Notes: generated from the sequence alone by a model not told the origin. A DNA stretch of 64,000 nt from Advenella alkanexedens (GCF_019132845.1 NZ_JAHSPR010000011.1:1-64000); one strand, 5' to 3'; shown: positions 1-9,269, counted from the stretch's first letter. Program-made: numbers and translations.

Positions 1-179
1 CACACTTATCGGCTGTTATATTGTTAAAGAGCATTACAACATGACCCAACGGTCATGAGGCTGACATAAACCTGCTTTACAGTAGGTCTTGTCGCATTCA
101 GCTCAACCCGATTCAAACCCGAAGGTTCCCACATCAGACTGACTTGACTGCGTTGCTGTGTCAGCAGCAGAGAAACGAG
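1..179 (-). other. rRNA operon leader (transcribed leftwards, 16S gene lies outside the window)
   Basis: Read on the minus strand, this stretch ends in a boxA-like antitermination element followed by the conserved betaproteobacterial run toward the start of an rRNA transcript. It has no tRNA genes, so it fits the leader upstream of 16S better than the 16S-23S spacer, which normally carries tRNA-Ile and tRNA-Ala. It is preceded by strong promoters. The 16S gene itself is inferred, not seen. Confidence 0.75.
22..32 (-). promoter_or_regulatory. boxA antitermination element of the rRNA leader
   Basis: On the minus strand these bases read GCTCTTTAACA, the classical boxA core bound by NusB-NusE in rRNA leaders. 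It lies about 150 bases downstream of the proximal promoter. Confidence 0.75.
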
Positions 180-208
180 ATTATGAAGTATGTGGTTTTG
201 TTTGTCAA
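180..208 (-). promoter_or_regulatory. rRNA operon promoter, proximal
   Basis: On the minus strand: a perfect -35 TTGACA (203-208), a 17-base spacer and -10 CATAAT (180-185). The bases just upstream (209-240) are rich in A and T, as in an UP element. This is the arrangement of a very strong stable-RNA promoter. Confidence 0.75.
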
Positions 209-408
209 GAACTTTTTTAAAGAATTTTTAAAACCGTTCTTTTTAAACCACCTGGCAAATCGTTAACACCAACCTGCCAGACCACCAACTTCACGTTGCC
301 TGCTTAAGCCGTAGCGTTCTAAACCAACACACTTAACCAGACTTCGTTTCCTTTTCACCGCCGGGCGTTTTGGGGTAAACCCTAATGCCGTTGCTGCGAA
401 AGAATGTA

Positions 409-438
409 ACTATAGCGGACTTCTTCGCACCTTGGCAA
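409..438 (-). promoter_or_regulatory. rRNA operon promoter, distal
   Basis: On the minus strand: -35 TTGCCA (433-438), an 18-base spacer and -10 TATAGT (409-414), about 225 bases upstream of the proximal promoter. Tandem promoters are usual for rRNA operons. Between the two nothing gene-like was seen. Confidence 0.55.
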
Positions 439-439
439 G

Positions 440-884
440 CTTTTTCTACAAATATCTGTAGGTATTTTACACAAAAAAACATAAGCCATTGATTTAATTG
501 AAAACATAAAGCAAGCCCACCCCTCAGAATATTTGTGCTTTTATTGCAACAACGCAACAGGAAGAGGTTTTACCATTTCCGCGCCTGATAAGCACTCATC
601 TATTTATATAAACGCCAAACTCAACCCCGCAAGCCAGATTGAAGTCATTTATATTTGTACGTTTATATATACAACAACCATAGCTCGTTCTTTTTTTACA
701 ACATAACGCCCTTCCAAGTTAATTCAATGCTTCAAACAATGATTTTCTTGCCCATACCCCAACATCATTGTCCTGGAGTCACCCTGAAACGCTTTTTTTC
801 CTTATTACCGCGTTTACCACTTGATGAACACGGCTTAGACTGCATATAGTGTGGCAGTCTGTCTTTTCTTTTACTCTATTATTT
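440..884. other. intergenic region without a recognisable gene
   Basis: A low-GC stretch between the rRNA promoters and the EI24 gene. Short reading frames occur on both strands (for example 655-849), but none has a ribosome site or recognisable protein character. A small inverted repeat (CTACA/TGTAG, 447-462) lies just upstream of the distal rRNA promoter. Confidence 0.5.
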
Positions 885-1661
885 ATGCCAGCAACTTCCT
901 ATTCCGGCTTAAGTCAGGCATTCAGCCGGGGCTTTGTTTCACAACTACGCCCCAAAATGCTTTTTGCCATTATCCTGCCTTTTTTTGTCGCGCTCGTTTC
1001 CGCTATTTTTTTATTGTCCTTTGCCTGGTCCCCGCTAGACAACTGGTTTTATGAAAGTGCCTCTTCCTGGAACTGGTTTCAAACCGCATCCAGCAATTTG
1101 TCTGGCTGGGGTTTTCAGACCATGAGCGACTGGCTCGCCGGCCTGTTTTCTTTTATTGCCTTATGCGCCATTAGCGGCATTATCGGCCTTGCCTTTGCAT
1201 CGATTGTCATTATGCCTATGGTACTTAAACAACTTAGCCAGTTTAACTACCCTGATCTGGAGCGCAAAGGCGTCAATGCAACCACCACCAGCATTACCAA
1301 TGCCATTAAAGTATCTTCTATTTTTATTATTGGCTGGCTGCTGACCCTGCCCTTGTGGTTTATCCCCTTCATGCCTGTAGTGCTGTCATTATTCTGGGGT
1401 GCCTACGCCTTTTCACACATGAGCCGGCTTGATGCCATTGTTGAACATGCAACCCCCCAGGAACGCACCTTCATCCTGAAAAAACACAACAAAGGCTTCT
1501 GGCTGATTGGACTGATTTGCGCCGCCATTGCGCTTATCCCTCCGTTTTCCCTGATAATGCCTGTTTACTCCATTCTGGTTTGCACCCATTACGGCCTTAA
1601 CGCCCTGCAGGAAACCCGCAAGCAGCAATTAATCGATAGCATCCAGACGACCATCCGTTAA
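885..1661 (+). CDS. EI24 domain (CysZ-like) integral membrane protein
   Basis: A 258-residue membrane protein with four long hydrophobic stretches, at about residues 25-47, 80-105, 150-180 and 210-235, separated by polar loops. This layout and the residues around the paired central helices match the EI24/CysZ superfamily. CysZ proper is a sulfate permease, but betaproteobacterial EI24 proteins outside cysteine operons have no settled function, so no substrate is assigned. The reading frame opens with GTG at 849; the ATG at 885 is chosen because the family-like sequence begins there. Neither start has a good ribosome site. It stands alone and converges on ubiX across a shared terminator. Confidence 0.75.
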   Translation: MPATSYSGLSQAFSRGFVSQLRPKMLFAIILPFFVALVSAIFLLSFAWSPLDNWFYESASSWNWFQTASSNLSGWGFQTMSDWLAGLFSFIALCAISGIIGLAFASIVIMPMVLKQLSQFNYPDLERKGVNATTTSITNAIKVSSIFIIGWLLTLPLWFIPFMPVVLSLFWGAYAFSHMSRLDAIVEHATPQERTFILKKHNKGFWLIGLICAAIALIPPFSLIMPVYSILVCTHYGLNALQETRKQQLIDSIQTTIR

Positions 1662-1740
1662 AACGGCCCCCATTAATAACACGATGCCCAAGGATCCATT
1701 GACAGGCATTCCGATCCAAAACCAATTCCATCAATAAAAA

Positions 1741-1786
1741 CAGCCCATAAAATTGAATCCTGTATTCAATTTTATGGGCTGTTTTT
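1741..1786. terminator. bidirectional rho-independent terminator
   Basis: A perfect 18-bp inverted repeat (1741-1758 and 1764-1781) with a 5-base loop, flanked by A residues on the left and T residues on the right. It serves both the EI24 gene (+) and the ubiX string (-). Confidence 0.9.
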
Positions 1787-1830
1787 ATTGAACAAGTTTT
1801 TTTGCCAGCAAAACATTGCGTCACGGCCGC

Positions 1831-2397
1831 TCAGGTACCTTCCCATTCAGGACCACCCACATCAATATCAAACAGCGCCAGCAAACGCGCCACCGTATGA
1901 TCCACCATTTCTTCAATGGTTTTGGGATGATGATAAAACGCAGGCAAGGGTGGAAATACAATACCGCCCATTTCCGTTACCTGAGTCATATTACGCAAAT
2001 GCGCCAGATTGAAAGGGGTTTCACGAACGGCCAGCACCAGGCGTCTTCGTTCTTTAAGATGAACATCTGCCGCACGGGTAATCAGATTATCTGAGAAACC
2101 GTGCGCAACCGCTGCCAGTGTTCGCATTGAACAGGGCAAGATCAACATGCCTGCCGTTGCAAAAGCACCGCTCGCCAACACCGACCCGACATCCCTGAAG
2201 TTATAAACATGATCTGCCAGATCAAAAACGGCTTGTCGGTCCAAGTCCAGCTCATATTTAATATTCAGCACCCCAGGTGGTGAAATAACCAGATGTGTTT
2301 CAACATCGGGCACCTCGCGGACGCGCTCCAGCAGACGGGTTGCGTAAATCGACCCGGTTGCTCCGGTGATGCCAACAACAAGTCGACGTTTAGCCAT
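1831..2397 (-). CDS. ubiX: flavin prenyltransferase UbiX
   Basis: UbiX attaches a dimethylallyl group to FMN, making the prenylated flavin cofactor used by UbiD-type decarboxylases, including the ubiquinone pathway enzyme. At 188 residues it has the family length. Visible motifs are the N-terminal GITGATGS flavin-binding loop (9-16), the PCSM segment (88-91) and the RETP segment (125-128). It is the last gene of a string with grxD, prmC, prfA and hemA, and its start overlaps the end of grxD by 8 bases, which implies translational coupling. No ubiD gene is in the window. Confidence 0.95.
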   Translation of the reverse strand: MAKRRLVVGITGATGSIYATRLLERVREVPDVETHLVISPPGVLNIKYELDLDRQAVFDLADHVYNFRDVGSVLASGAFATAGMLILPCSMRTLAAVAHGFSDNLITRAADVHLKERRRLVLAVRETPFNLAHLRNMTQVTEMGGIVFPPLPAFYHHPKTIEEMVDHTVARLLALFDIDVGGPEWEGT

Positions 2398-2719
2398 CCA
2401 GGGCGCCTGATTCTTGCAGAACCGTTTTCAGCTCACCACTGGCATTCATTTCAGACATGATGTCAGATCCACCAATAAACTCACCCTTCACATACAACTG
2501 AGGAATGGTAGGCCAGCTGGAGTACTCTTTAATACCCTCACGAACCTCACCATCTTCCAGCACATTAACGGTTACCAGCTTTTTGACACCCAACTCACGC
2601 AAAATCTGAATCGCCTTGCCAGAGAATCCGCACTGGGGAAATTGCGCTGTTCCTTTCATGAAAAGAACCACGGGGTGCTCGGTTACGGTTTCGCGAATAA
2701 AATCCTGTACTTCACTCAT
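2390..2719 (-). CDS. grxD: monothiol glutaredoxin GrxD
   Basis: A 109-residue monothiol glutaredoxin of the Grx4 type, which binds a [2Fe-2S] cluster with glutathione and acts in iron-sulfur cluster transfer. The active-site CGFS is at residues 30-33. The WPTIPQ segment with its cis-proline and the GGSD glutathione-binding turn follow in the usual places. It sits between prmC and ubiX in the same orientation, 64 bases after prmC. The family assignment is secure from the CGFS motif and length. Confidence 0.95.
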   Translation of the reverse strand: MSEVQDFIRETVTEHPVVLFMKGTAQFPQCGFSGKAIQILRELGVKKLVTVNVLEDGEVREGIKEYSSWPTIPQLYVKGEFIGGSDIMSEMNASGELKTVLQESGALDG

Positions 2720-2783
2720 TATATTTTCACCTAATCAACGTTTAAACAACTGCTCCAACAGAACAGATTAATACCCGAGTATT

Positions 2784-3617
2784 TTACTCTGAAATCGCCC
2801 ATTGACCACCAGAAATTCGCTCTATCCCCGATAAGTCTTTACGACTCTCAACATTCACGAACCCGGCTTCGATTAACAGGGAGCGGACATTTTCCGCCTG
2901 ATCCCAACCATGTTCAAGCCAAACCCAACCACCATCACGCAAAAAATCTCCGGCACCGGCAATAATTTTCCGGATGGCGGACAAGCCGTCACTAAAATCG
3001 GTCAGGGCCTGAGGGGGCTCAAACCGAAGGTCTCCCTGTTCCAGATGACTGTCCGCATGATGAATATAAGGGGGATTGGAAACAATAAGATCAAACTTGC
3101 CAGCAGGCAGTTGCTCATACCAGTCACTTTCAACAAAACCTACCCGCACAGCAAGATTTTGAGCATTTTCCCGCGCCACGGCCAGCGCCTCGGCACTCTT
3201 GTCAGAAGCCATAACAACTGCCTGCGGACAATAATGAGCAACAGAAACCGCAATGGCGCCACTGCCCGTACCCATATCAAGCATCATTGCACCGGGCTGG
3301 TTTTGCAGTAAATCAATGGCAATTTCAACCAACAACTCAGTATCTGGGCGCGGTATCAGCACCGAAGGGTTAGTCTTGAAAACAAGCCCCATAAACTCAC
3401 GTTGCCCAAGTATATAAGCCATGGGTTCGCCAGCAAGACGACGCCTGAACATATCCTGAATGGACTCCAAGTGCTCCATGTCAATGGCATCACTATCATG
3501 CGCGATCATCCAGGCACGTGAGACATTCAAGACATGTCCCACAATCATTCTGGCTTCAAGCAATGGCAAACCCGATTGGGCAATCACCGAGTGAACCGTA
3601 TTCATTAATGCCCGCAT
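2784..3617 (-). CDS. prmC: peptide chain release factor N5-glutamine methyltransferase PrmC
   Basis: PrmC methylates the glutamine of the GGQ motif in release factors RF1 and RF2, using S-adenosylmethionine. This 277-residue protein shows the family's IPRPDTE segment (88-94), the SAM-binding DMGTGSG (114-120) and the substrate-binding NPPY (181-184). It lies 7 bases downstream of prfA, which encodes its substrate. This is the standard arrangement in proteobacteria and supports co-expression. Confidence 0.95.
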   Translation of the reverse strand: MRALMNTVHSVIAQSGLPLLEARMIVGHVLNVSRAWMIAHDSDAIDMEHLESIQDMFRRRLAGEPMAYILGQREFMGLVFKTNPSVLIPRPDTELLVEIAIDLLQNQPGAMMLDMGTGSGAIAVSVAHYCPQAVVMASDKSAEALAVARENAQNLAVRVGFVESDWYEQLPAGKFDLIVSNPPYIHHADSHLEQGDLRFEPPQALTDFSDGLSAIRKIIAGAGDFLRDGGWVWLEHGWDQAENVRSLLIEAGFVNVESRKDLSGIERISGGQWAISE

Positions 3618-3624
3618 TCAAACA

Positions 3625-4704
3625 TTAATGATCGCCCAGCTGGGCCAGCAGCTCTGCCTGACGTTCGGCGATCAGCGCTCCGGTCAGCTCATCCAGAGAG
3701 CCCTCCATGATTTGCTGCAGTTTATATAAGGTTAAATTAATACGATGATCGGTGACCCGGCCCTGAGGATAGTTATAGGTACGGATACGCTCTGAACGGT
3801 CTCCGGTTCCTACCAGACTCTTGCGCTCGGCCGCCTCTTTGGCCTGCTGTTCCTGACGCTGGATATCATTAATGCGGGCTGCCAGCACACTGAGGGCACG
3901 AGCCTTGTTCTTGTGCTGCGAACGATCATCCTGGCACTCTGCCACAATACCGGTTGGAATATGGGTCACCCGAACAGCGGAGTCGGTCTTGTTAATATGC
4001 TGACCACCCGCCCCACTGGCCCTGAAAGTATCAATACGCAAATCAGCCGGATTCAAGGCTACCTCAGCCAACTCATCGGCCTCGGGAAGAACCGCCACTG
4101 TACAGGCAGATGTATGCACCCTGCCTTGGGATTCGGTCTCGGGAACACGCTGCACACGATGTGCCCCCGACTCATATTTCAGACGCCCATAAACCCCATC
4201 GCCATCAATGCGGGCGATAATCTCACGATACCCACCCATTTCCGAGGGGTTCTCGGAGATAACCTCAATTTTCCAGCCTTTTTCTTCAGCATAGCGACTG
4301 TACATCCGGAACAGGTCGCCTGTAAAAATGGCACTTTCATCCCCACCGGTTCCTGCCCGGATTTCAAGAAACACACCGCGTCCGTCATCAGGATCTTTAG
4401 GCAACAATTCCAATTGCAAAGCTTCTTCAAGCTCTGCAATCCTGTCTTTAGCCACCTTCATTTCCTCTTCACCCATCTCTTTGAGTTCCGGATCTGACAT
4501 CATTTCCATGGCAGTCTGAAGATCGGCCTCGGTTGATTCATAGTTTTTGAACAACTCAACAACCGGATCAATTTCAGCACGCTCGCGAGACAGCTTACGG
4601 AACCGGTCCATATCATTAGCGATTTCCGGTTCAGCCAACAGGGCATCTACTTCTATTAAACGTTGGGACAGCTGTTCCAGACGGGAACGCATGGACTGTT
4701 TCAT
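3625..4704 (-). CDS. prfA: peptide chain release factor 1
   Basis: RF1 recognises UAA and UAG stop codons in the ribosomal A site and triggers release of the peptide. The 359-residue length is standard. The stop-codon-reading PxT tripeptide appears as PET at 188-190, and the catalytic GGQ is at 233-235. PET marks this as RF1, since RF2 carries SPF there. prmC follows immediately. The ATG start gives the normal N-terminus for the family; a modest GAG ribosome site lies upstream. Confidence 0.96.
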   Translation of the reverse strand: MKQSMRSRLEQLSQRLIEVDALLAEPEIANDMDRFRKLSRERAEIDPVVELFKNYESTEADLQTAMEMMSDPELKEMGEEEMKVAKDRIAELEEALQLELLPKDPDDGRGVFLEIRAGTGGDESAIFTGDLFRMYSRYAEEKGWKIEVISENPSEMGGYREIIARIDGDGVYGRLKYESGAHRVQRVPETESQGRVHTSACTVAVLPEADELAEVALNPADLRIDTFRASGAGGQHINKTDSAVRVTHIPTGIVAECQDDRSQHKNKARALSVLAARINDIQRQEQQAKEAAERKSLVGTGDRSERIRTYNYPQGRVTDHRINLTLYKLQQIMEGSLDELTGALIAERQAELLAQLGDH

Positions 4705-4775
4705 AAATAACTCAAAATGGGAAAGAAAGGAAAAACAGACGGAACAAGAGCGCTATGGCAATAAATGCAATAGCG

Positions 4776-6050
4776 CTAATGTTCGTTTTTTTGAACAGGA
4801 AACAATTTAGGCAAACAGCTCAGAAGCTGTTCACGCTCGGCACCCTGAGAACGGTTTAAGGCAACCATGGGCGCATGAAGAAACTTTTGGGTAAGGCTGC
4901 GGGCGAACTGTTCAAGAACCGCTTCGGGATCTTCACCTTTTGCCAGCATTTTACGGGCACGTTCCAGCTCTGAGACACTGATTTGATTGGCACCTTCGTT
5001 AAGGTCACGAATAACCGGTACGACAGCACGCGATTGCATCCAGTGCATGAAATTTTGCACACGGCCGTCGATAATGGCCTCTGCCTGCACCACCGCAGCC
5101 TGACGGGAATCATTGCCCTGCTGCACATAACGGCCAAGATCGTCAACCGTATACAGATAGATATCATTAAGCAGGCCCACTTCGGATTCGATATCCCGGG
5201 GCACGGCAAGGTCAACCATAACCATGGGGGTATGACGACGGGCTTTTGAGGCTTTTTGCACCATTCCCAGGCCCAGGATAGGCAGGGAACTGGCTGTACA
5301 GGAAATCACGATATCGAATTCAGCCAGGCGATTGGGCAAATCGGCCAGCTTCATGGTGCTGCCATCAAATTTGCAAGCCAGGCTTTCCGCCCGCTCAAGG
5401 GTACGGTTGGCCACCACCATTGATTTTGGTTTTTGTGCCGCAAAGTGAGCTGAACAAAGCTCGATCATTTCACCAGCACCAATAAACAATACCTTGGTGG
5501 CGGAAATGTCACCAAAGACGCGTTGCGCCAGCCGAACTGCCGCAGCGGCCATGGAAACGGACTCTGAACCGATAGCGGTTTGGGTGCGCACCTCTTTGGC
5601 AACCGAAAAGGTTTTCTGGAACAGCTGGTTTAGCAAGGTACCCATGGCACCGGCATCGCTGGCCGCACGCACGGCGGTTTTCATTTGCCCCAGGATTTGG
5701 GTTTCACCCAACACCATGGAATCCAGCCCACTGGCCACGCGAAACGCATGACGCACCGCCTGATCTTTATTGTATTGATACAGGTGGGGCTTCAGCAGAC
5801 CTGTTTCAAGCGTGTTGAAATCTGCCAGCCAGCGCGGCACATGCTCGGCAATTTCCGGCGAGGCGGCACAGTAGATTTCCGTACGATTACAGGTGGACAG
5901 AATAGTGGCTTCTTTCAATGAACCACCAAAAGCCGAACGCAGGCCGTCAAGTGCCGGACGAATGAGCTCGCCAGACATGGACACGCGTTCACGCACCGAT
6001 ACCGGGGCGGAATGATGATTCAGGCCAAAAGTCAGGACATCAAGTGACAT
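4776..6050 (-). CDS. hemA: glutamyl-tRNA reductase HemA
   Basis: HemA reduces glutamyl-tRNA to glutamate-1-semialdehyde with NADPH, the first committed step of C5-pathway tetrapyrrole synthesis. The 424-residue protein carries the catalytic cysteine in STCNRTE (Cys54), the [10 protein letters not shown] segment, a Rossmann NADPH domain (GAGEM) in the middle and a C-terminal dimerisation domain. The frame extends upstream to a TTG at 6065, but the ATG at 6050 gives the family-standard beginning [14 protein letters not shown]. It leads the string hemA-prfA-prmC-grxD-ubiX. Confidence 0.95.
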   Translation of the reverse strand: MSLDVLTFGLNHHSAPVSVRERVSMSGELIRPALDGLRSAFGGSLKEATILSTCNRTEIYCAASPEIAEHVPRWLADFNTLETGLLKPHLYQYNKDQAVRHAFRVASGLDSMVLGETQILGQMKTAVRAASDAGAMGTLLNQLFQKTFSVAKEVRTQTAIGSESVSMAAAAVRLAQRVFGDISATKVLFIGAGEMIELCSAHFAAQKPKSMVVANRTLERAESLACKFDGSTMKLADLPNRLAEFDIVISCTASSLPILGLGMVQKASKARRHTPMVMVDLAVPRDIESEVGLLNDIYLYTVDDLGRYVQQGNDSRQAAVVQAEAIIDGRVQNFMHWMQSRAVVPVIRDLNEGANQISVSELERARKMLAKGEDPEAVLEQFARSLTQKFLHAPMVALNRSQGAEREQLLSCLPKLFPVQKNEH

Positions 6051-6084
6051 ATGTATATAAGTCAATTAAGAAAGAATTGTGTCT

Positions 6085-6113
6085 ATTATAATGCCGAGCC
6101 AGCCATTTTGTTA
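6085..6113 (-). promoter_or_regulatory. probable hemA promoter
   Basis: On the minus strand a perfect -10 TATAAT (6085-6090) sits 35 bases upstream of the hemA ATG. The -35 region at 17-base spacing reads TAACAA (6108-6113) and is weak, which suggests an activator may be needed. Confidence 0.45.
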
Positions 6114-6146
6114 TATCCGCATGATTTTTGACAACTTTTTACGCAC

Positions 6147-6174
6147 TATCAAGGTAGTCCTTGATAAAAATCAT
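6147..6174. promoter_or_regulatory. 20-bp palindrome overlapping an FNR/ANR-like site upstream of hemA
   Basis: A perfect inverted repeat of 8-base arms (6147-6154 and 6159-6166, spacer TAGT). Its right arm overlaps TTGAT-AAAA-ATCAT (6161-6174), which matches the FNR/ANR consensus at 9 of 10 defined bases. The site is about 70-95 bases upstream of the proposed hemA transcription start. This is a sequence observation only; the binding protein is not known. Confidence 0.35.
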
Positions 6175-6326
6175 TATATGAAATGCATTTTTGTCTGATT
6201 CAGGCATAAAATCAGGATCACATTGAATAATTCACCATGAAAATATCAACACAAAACCAAAATGATGCACATTCACCACAAAAAAGACCCACAAATTGCT
6301 TTTCAGTTGTTTTTTTGACAAAGGGC

Positions 6327-6356
6327 TTTACAACAATCGAAAACATGGTGTAATAT
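6327..6356 (+). promoter_or_regulatory. promoter of tRNA-Phe
   Basis: -35 TTTACA (6327-6332), an 18-base spacer and -10 TAATAT (6351-6356), ending 13 bases before the mature tRNA. Confidence 0.6.
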
Positions 6357-6369
6357 TTAAATCTTTCAC

Positions 6370-6445
6370 GGCCAGGTAGCTCAGTCGGTAGAGCAGAGGA
6401 TTGAAAATCCTTGTGTCGGCAGTTCGATTCTGCCCCAGGCCACCA
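6370..6445 (+). tRNA. tRNA-Phe (GAA), with an acceptor-stem A-A mismatch
   Basis: A 76-base cloverleaf with an encoded CCA end: 7-base acceptor arm, D arm GCTC/GAGC, anticodon loop TTGAAAA with anticodon GAA, variable loop GTGTC and T arm GGCAG/CTGCC with TTCGATT. All stems pair except acceptor position 5:68, where A faces A (5' arm GGCCAGG, 3' arm CCAGGCC). The anticodon stem also has one G-U pair at 27:43. Confidence 0.95.
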
Positions 6446-6454
6446 GAAATTCCT

Positions 6455-6486
6455 AAAAACGCCAACTTGTACGAGTTGGCGTTTTT
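6455..6486 (+). terminator. rho-independent terminator after tRNA-Phe
   Basis: A 13-bp inverted repeat (6455-6467 and 6474-6486) with a 6-base loop. The right arm ends in five T residues. Confidence 0.85.
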
Positions 6487-6596
6487 GTTTTGTGCTCCGC
6501 GATTGACAACCAGCCCAGCAATATGCACCACAAACCTCAAAGCAAGATTCTGGAACAACGCGGATTAGTCTACATTTTCATAAACAACCTTACCGC

Positions 6597-7412
6597 ATGT
6601 TTGACACAGAACGCATAGAACAGCTGGCCCGTGAACTGAACCAGTCAAAAAACACGCGCACTCCGCTTGCACAATTCACCCAACGCTACCCCGATATAAG
6701 CCTTGAAGATGGCTATAAAATCAGTCGGGCCTGGATCGCCATACAGCAGGCGGAAGGCAGGTCTGTCATTGGCCATAAAATCGGTTTAACCTCACGTGCC
6801 ATGCAAATTGCCATGCAAATTTCAGAGCCCGACTATGGCACTTTACTGGACGATATGCTGTATACCTGCACGCCTGGACAGACACTGGATATCCCGCTTG
6901 ACCGTTTCATTGCACCACGTGTAGAAGTTGAACTGGCCTTTGTCCTGAAATCTCCCCTGCAAGGCTCCAACAGCACGCTTGAACAGGTGCTGGCGGCAAC
7001 TGAATATGTAACACCAGCGGTTGAAATCATTGATTTCAGAATTACGCAAGTAGACCCTGAGACCGGTTCAACCAGCAAAGTATTTGACACCATCAGCGAC
7101 AACGCCGCCAATGCCGGCATTATTATTGGCGCTGAAAAAATAGCCCCGGAAAAACTGGACCTACCCTGGTGCGGTGCCATTCTCAGCCAGAATGGTGTGG
7201 TGGAAGAAACCGGACTGGCTGCCGGTGTACAGGGTCATCCTGCCATTGGGGTCGCCTGGCTGGCAAACAAACTGGCACCATGGGGTGAAACCCTGCAACC
7301 CGGGCAAATTGTGCTGGCTGGCTCATTTACCCGCCCTGTTGCCGCCAAGGTGGGCGATGTTTTCAAGGCCGATTACGGCCCCATGGGTCAACTGAATTTT
7401 CGTTTTGTTTAA
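6597..7412 (+). CDS. hpaH: 2-oxo-hept-4-ene-1,7-dioate hydratase (HpaH family)
   Basis: Likely adds water to 2-oxohept-4-ene-1,7-dioate to give 4-hydroxy-2-oxoheptane-1,7-dioate in homoprotocatechuate (4-hydroxyphenylacetate) meta-cleavage. The 271-residue protein fits the HpaH/MhpD fold. Three glutamates at 110, 112 and 143 keep the E-x-E...E spacing of the metal site in MhpD (106, 108, 139). IGHKIGLTS (58-66) is typical of the family. hpaI follows after 9 bases, which favours HpaH over MhpD. No good ribosome site is visible. The upper pathway genes (hpaBCDEFG) are not in the window. Confidence 0.85.
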   Translation: MFDTERIEQLARELNQSKNTRTPLAQFTQRYPDISLEDGYKISRAWIAIQQAEGRSVIGHKIGLTSRAMQIAMQISEPDYGTLLDDMLYTCTPGQTLDIPLDRFIAPRVEVELAFVLKSPLQGSNSTLEQVLAATEYVTPAVEIIDFRITQVDPETGSTSKVFDTISDNAANAGIIIGAEKIAPEKLDLPWCGAILSQNGVVEETGLAAGVQGHPAIGVAWLANKLAPWGETLQPGQIVLAGSFTRPVAAKVGDVFKADYGPMGQLNFRFV

Positions 7413-7421
7413 GGATCCCCC

Positions 7422-8228
7422 ATGCAAATCCCTATTAATACCTTCAAGCAGGCACTGCGTCAGGGCACGCCTCAAATCGGGCTTTGGCTTGGCCTGGCCG
7501 ACCCCTATGCCGCCGAGGCCCTGGCGGGCACCGGATTTGACTGGCTGCTGATTGATGGCGAACACGCGCCAAACGATCTGCGCCAAACCCTGGCCCAGCT
7601 GCAGGCAGTTGCCCCCTACCCGGTTCATCCCGTTGTGCGTCCCGTTTCTGGCGAAACGGCTTTAATCAAGCAGTTGCTGGATATCGGTGCACAAACACTG
7701 TTAGTGCCAATGGTGGAAACCGCCGAACAGGCAAAACAAATTGTGCAGGCCACCCGCTATCCGCCCGCCGGTATCCGTGGCGTGGGCAGCTCACTGGCCC
7801 GTTCATCACGTTGGGACCAGATTGAAAACTATCTTCAACTGGCGGATGAGCAGATCTGCGTTTTAGTTCAGGTAGAAACCAAAACAGGGCTGGAAAATCT
7901 TCAAGCCATTACAGATGTTGAAGGTGTTGACGGCGTGTTTTTTGGCCCTGCCGATCTTTCCGCCTCTTTGGGCCACCTGGGTAACCCATTACACCCCGAT
8001 GTTCAGAAAGCGATTGTTAATAGCATCAAAACGGTTTGCCAATCTGGCAAAGCCCCCGGTATTTTAATGTCAGACCAAACCCTGGCCCGCCAGTATCTTG
8101 AACTGGGCGCCCGCTTTGTTGCCGTGGGTGTAGATACAAGTTTATTGGTTTGCGCGGCGACTAAACTGGCCAACGCGTTCAAGCCAGGCTCTGCCAGCAT
8201 GACAGGTAAAAGCGGCAACGTCTATTGA
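7422..8228 (+). CDS. hpaI: 4-hydroxy-2-oxoheptanedioate aldolase HpaI
   Basis: A class II pyruvate aldolase that splits 4-hydroxy-2-oxoheptanedioate into pyruvate and succinic semialdehyde. The 268 residues carry His48, Arg73, Glu152 and Asp178. These correspond one-to-one, at a constant offset of three, to the catalytic and metal residues His45, Arg70, Glu149 and Asp175 known for E. coli HpaI. It is the second gene of a two-gene unit with hpaH and is followed by a hairpin at 8268-8292. Such aldolases are promiscuous, so the physiological substrate rests on the hpaH neighbour. Confidence 0.9.
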   Translation: MQIPINTFKQALRQGTPQIGLWLGLADPYAAEALAGTGFDWLLIDGEHAPNDLRQTLAQLQAVAPYPVHPVVRPVSGETALIKQLLDIGAQTLLVPMVETAEQAKQIVQATRYPPAGIRGVGSSLARSSRWDQIENYLQLADEQICVLVQVETKTGLENLQAITDVEGVDGVFFGPADLSASLGHLGNPLHPDVQKAIVNSIKTVCQSGKAPGILMSDQTLARQYLELGARFVAVGVDTSLLVCAATKLANAFKPGSASMTGKSGNVY

Positions 8229-8267
8229 TTTTAATTTGCCACCAATAAGCCTGCAGTCCAACAAACA

Positions 8268-8292
8268 ACAAGCCCCACACTCAGGGGCTTGT
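8268..8292 (+). terminator. hairpin downstream of hpaI
   Basis: A 9-bp inverted repeat (8268-8276 and 8284-8292) with a 7-base loop, but no T run follows. It may be a weak terminator or an RNA-end stabiliser. Confidence 0.4.
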
Positions 8293-8363
8293 CAACGTTA
8301 CCGGGATAGCAAAACCGGACTTGCGTTTCGGTTTTATTCCTGCAAAGCCAAATTAGCACCCGA

Positions 8364-9269
8364 TCAATAAATGGCCGGCACGATCATTTCTGCTGGCGTC
8401 GGGTTGCGAATATAGTCAGGGTGATGCTCCCGCGCGGGCAGTTCAATAGGCTCACGCGTTACTTCACCATACGGTATCTGCGACAGCAAATGCGAGATGC
8501 AATTCAGGCGAGCCCGTTTCTTGTCTACCCCCTCAACCACCCACCATGGCGCCTCGGGAATGTGCGTGCGCTCCATCATTTCTTCCTTGGCCTTGGTATA
8601 AGCCTCCCAGCGACGACGTGACTCCAGATCCATGGGAGACAGCTTCCATTGCTTCAGGGGGTCATGCATGCGCATCAGGAAGCGGCGGTATTGTTCATCA
8701 TCACTAATCGAGAACCAGTACTTGATCAAGACAATGCCGCTACGCACCAGCATTTTTTCAAATTCGGTCACGTCACGGAAAAACTGCTCAAGCTCTTCAT
8801 CGGTACAGAAACCCATAACCCGCTCCACCCCTGCGCGGTTATACCAGCTACGGTCAAACAGGACGATTTCACCACCGGCAGGAAGATGGGAAACATAACG
8901 CTGGAAATACCATTGAGTCTGTTCACGGTCACTGGGTGCAGGCAAGGCCGCTACCCGACAAACACGGGGGTTAAGACGCTGTGTAATGCGTTTGATGGCG
9001 CCCCCTTTACCTGCGGCGTCACGCCCTTCAAAAATAACCACCACCTTAAGCTTTTGGGCAACCACCCAATCCTGCAACTTAATTAACTCACCCTGCAAAC
9101 GCAACAGTTCACGAAAATAAAGCCTCCGGTCCATGCCATCGCCTGTTGGCATTTCACCCAACACATCATCCAGGCGATTATCATCCATTTCCATTTCCAG
9201 CTCTTCATCAAAACTGTCTATCATGTCTGCATAAAGACGCTGGGTGTGTTCAGATAAATTTTCCGTCAT
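8364..9269 (-). CDS. ppk2: polyphosphate kinase 2 (PPK2 family)
   Basis: A PPK2-type kinase that transfers phosphate between polyphosphate and nucleotides. The 301-residue protein has the Walker A loop GRDAAGKGG (82-90) and the Walker B/lid segment DRSWYNR (139-145). The C-terminal WKLSPMDLESRRRW region is characteristic. Single-domain length and an acidic N-terminal extension fit class I PPK2. The ATG at 9269 is chosen over upstream starts because GGAG lies about 9 bases before it. It stands alone; nucleotide preference cannot be read from the sequence. Confidence 0.9.
   Translation of the reverse strand: MTENLSEHTQRLYADMIDSFDEELEMEMDDNRLDDVLGEMPTGDGMDRRLYFRELLRLQGELIKLQDWVVAQKLKVVVIFEGRDAAGKGGAIKRITQRLNPRVCRVAALPAPSDREQTQWYFQRYVSHLPAGGEIVLFDRSWYNRAGVERVMGFCTDEELEQFFRDVTEFEKMLVRSGIVLIKYWFSISDDEQYRRFLMRMHDPLKQWKLSPMDLESRRRWEAYTKAKEEMMERTHIPEAPWWVVEGVDKKRARLNCISHLLSQIPYGEVTREPIELPAREHHPDYIRNPTPAEMIVPAIY

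Noticed and set aside
333-557. 74-codon reading frame on the minus strand
   Set aside because: It overlaps the distal rRNA promoter and has no ribosome site or protein-like composition.
655-849. 64-codon reading frame on the plus strand before the EI24 gene
   Set aside because: No ribosome site and a phenylalanine-rich, unstructured product typical of AT-rich noncoding DNA.
6421-6600. Attachment site of a mobile element at the 3' end of tRNA-Phe
   Set aside because: No second copy of the tRNA end was noticed, and the following genes are catabolic with no integrase.
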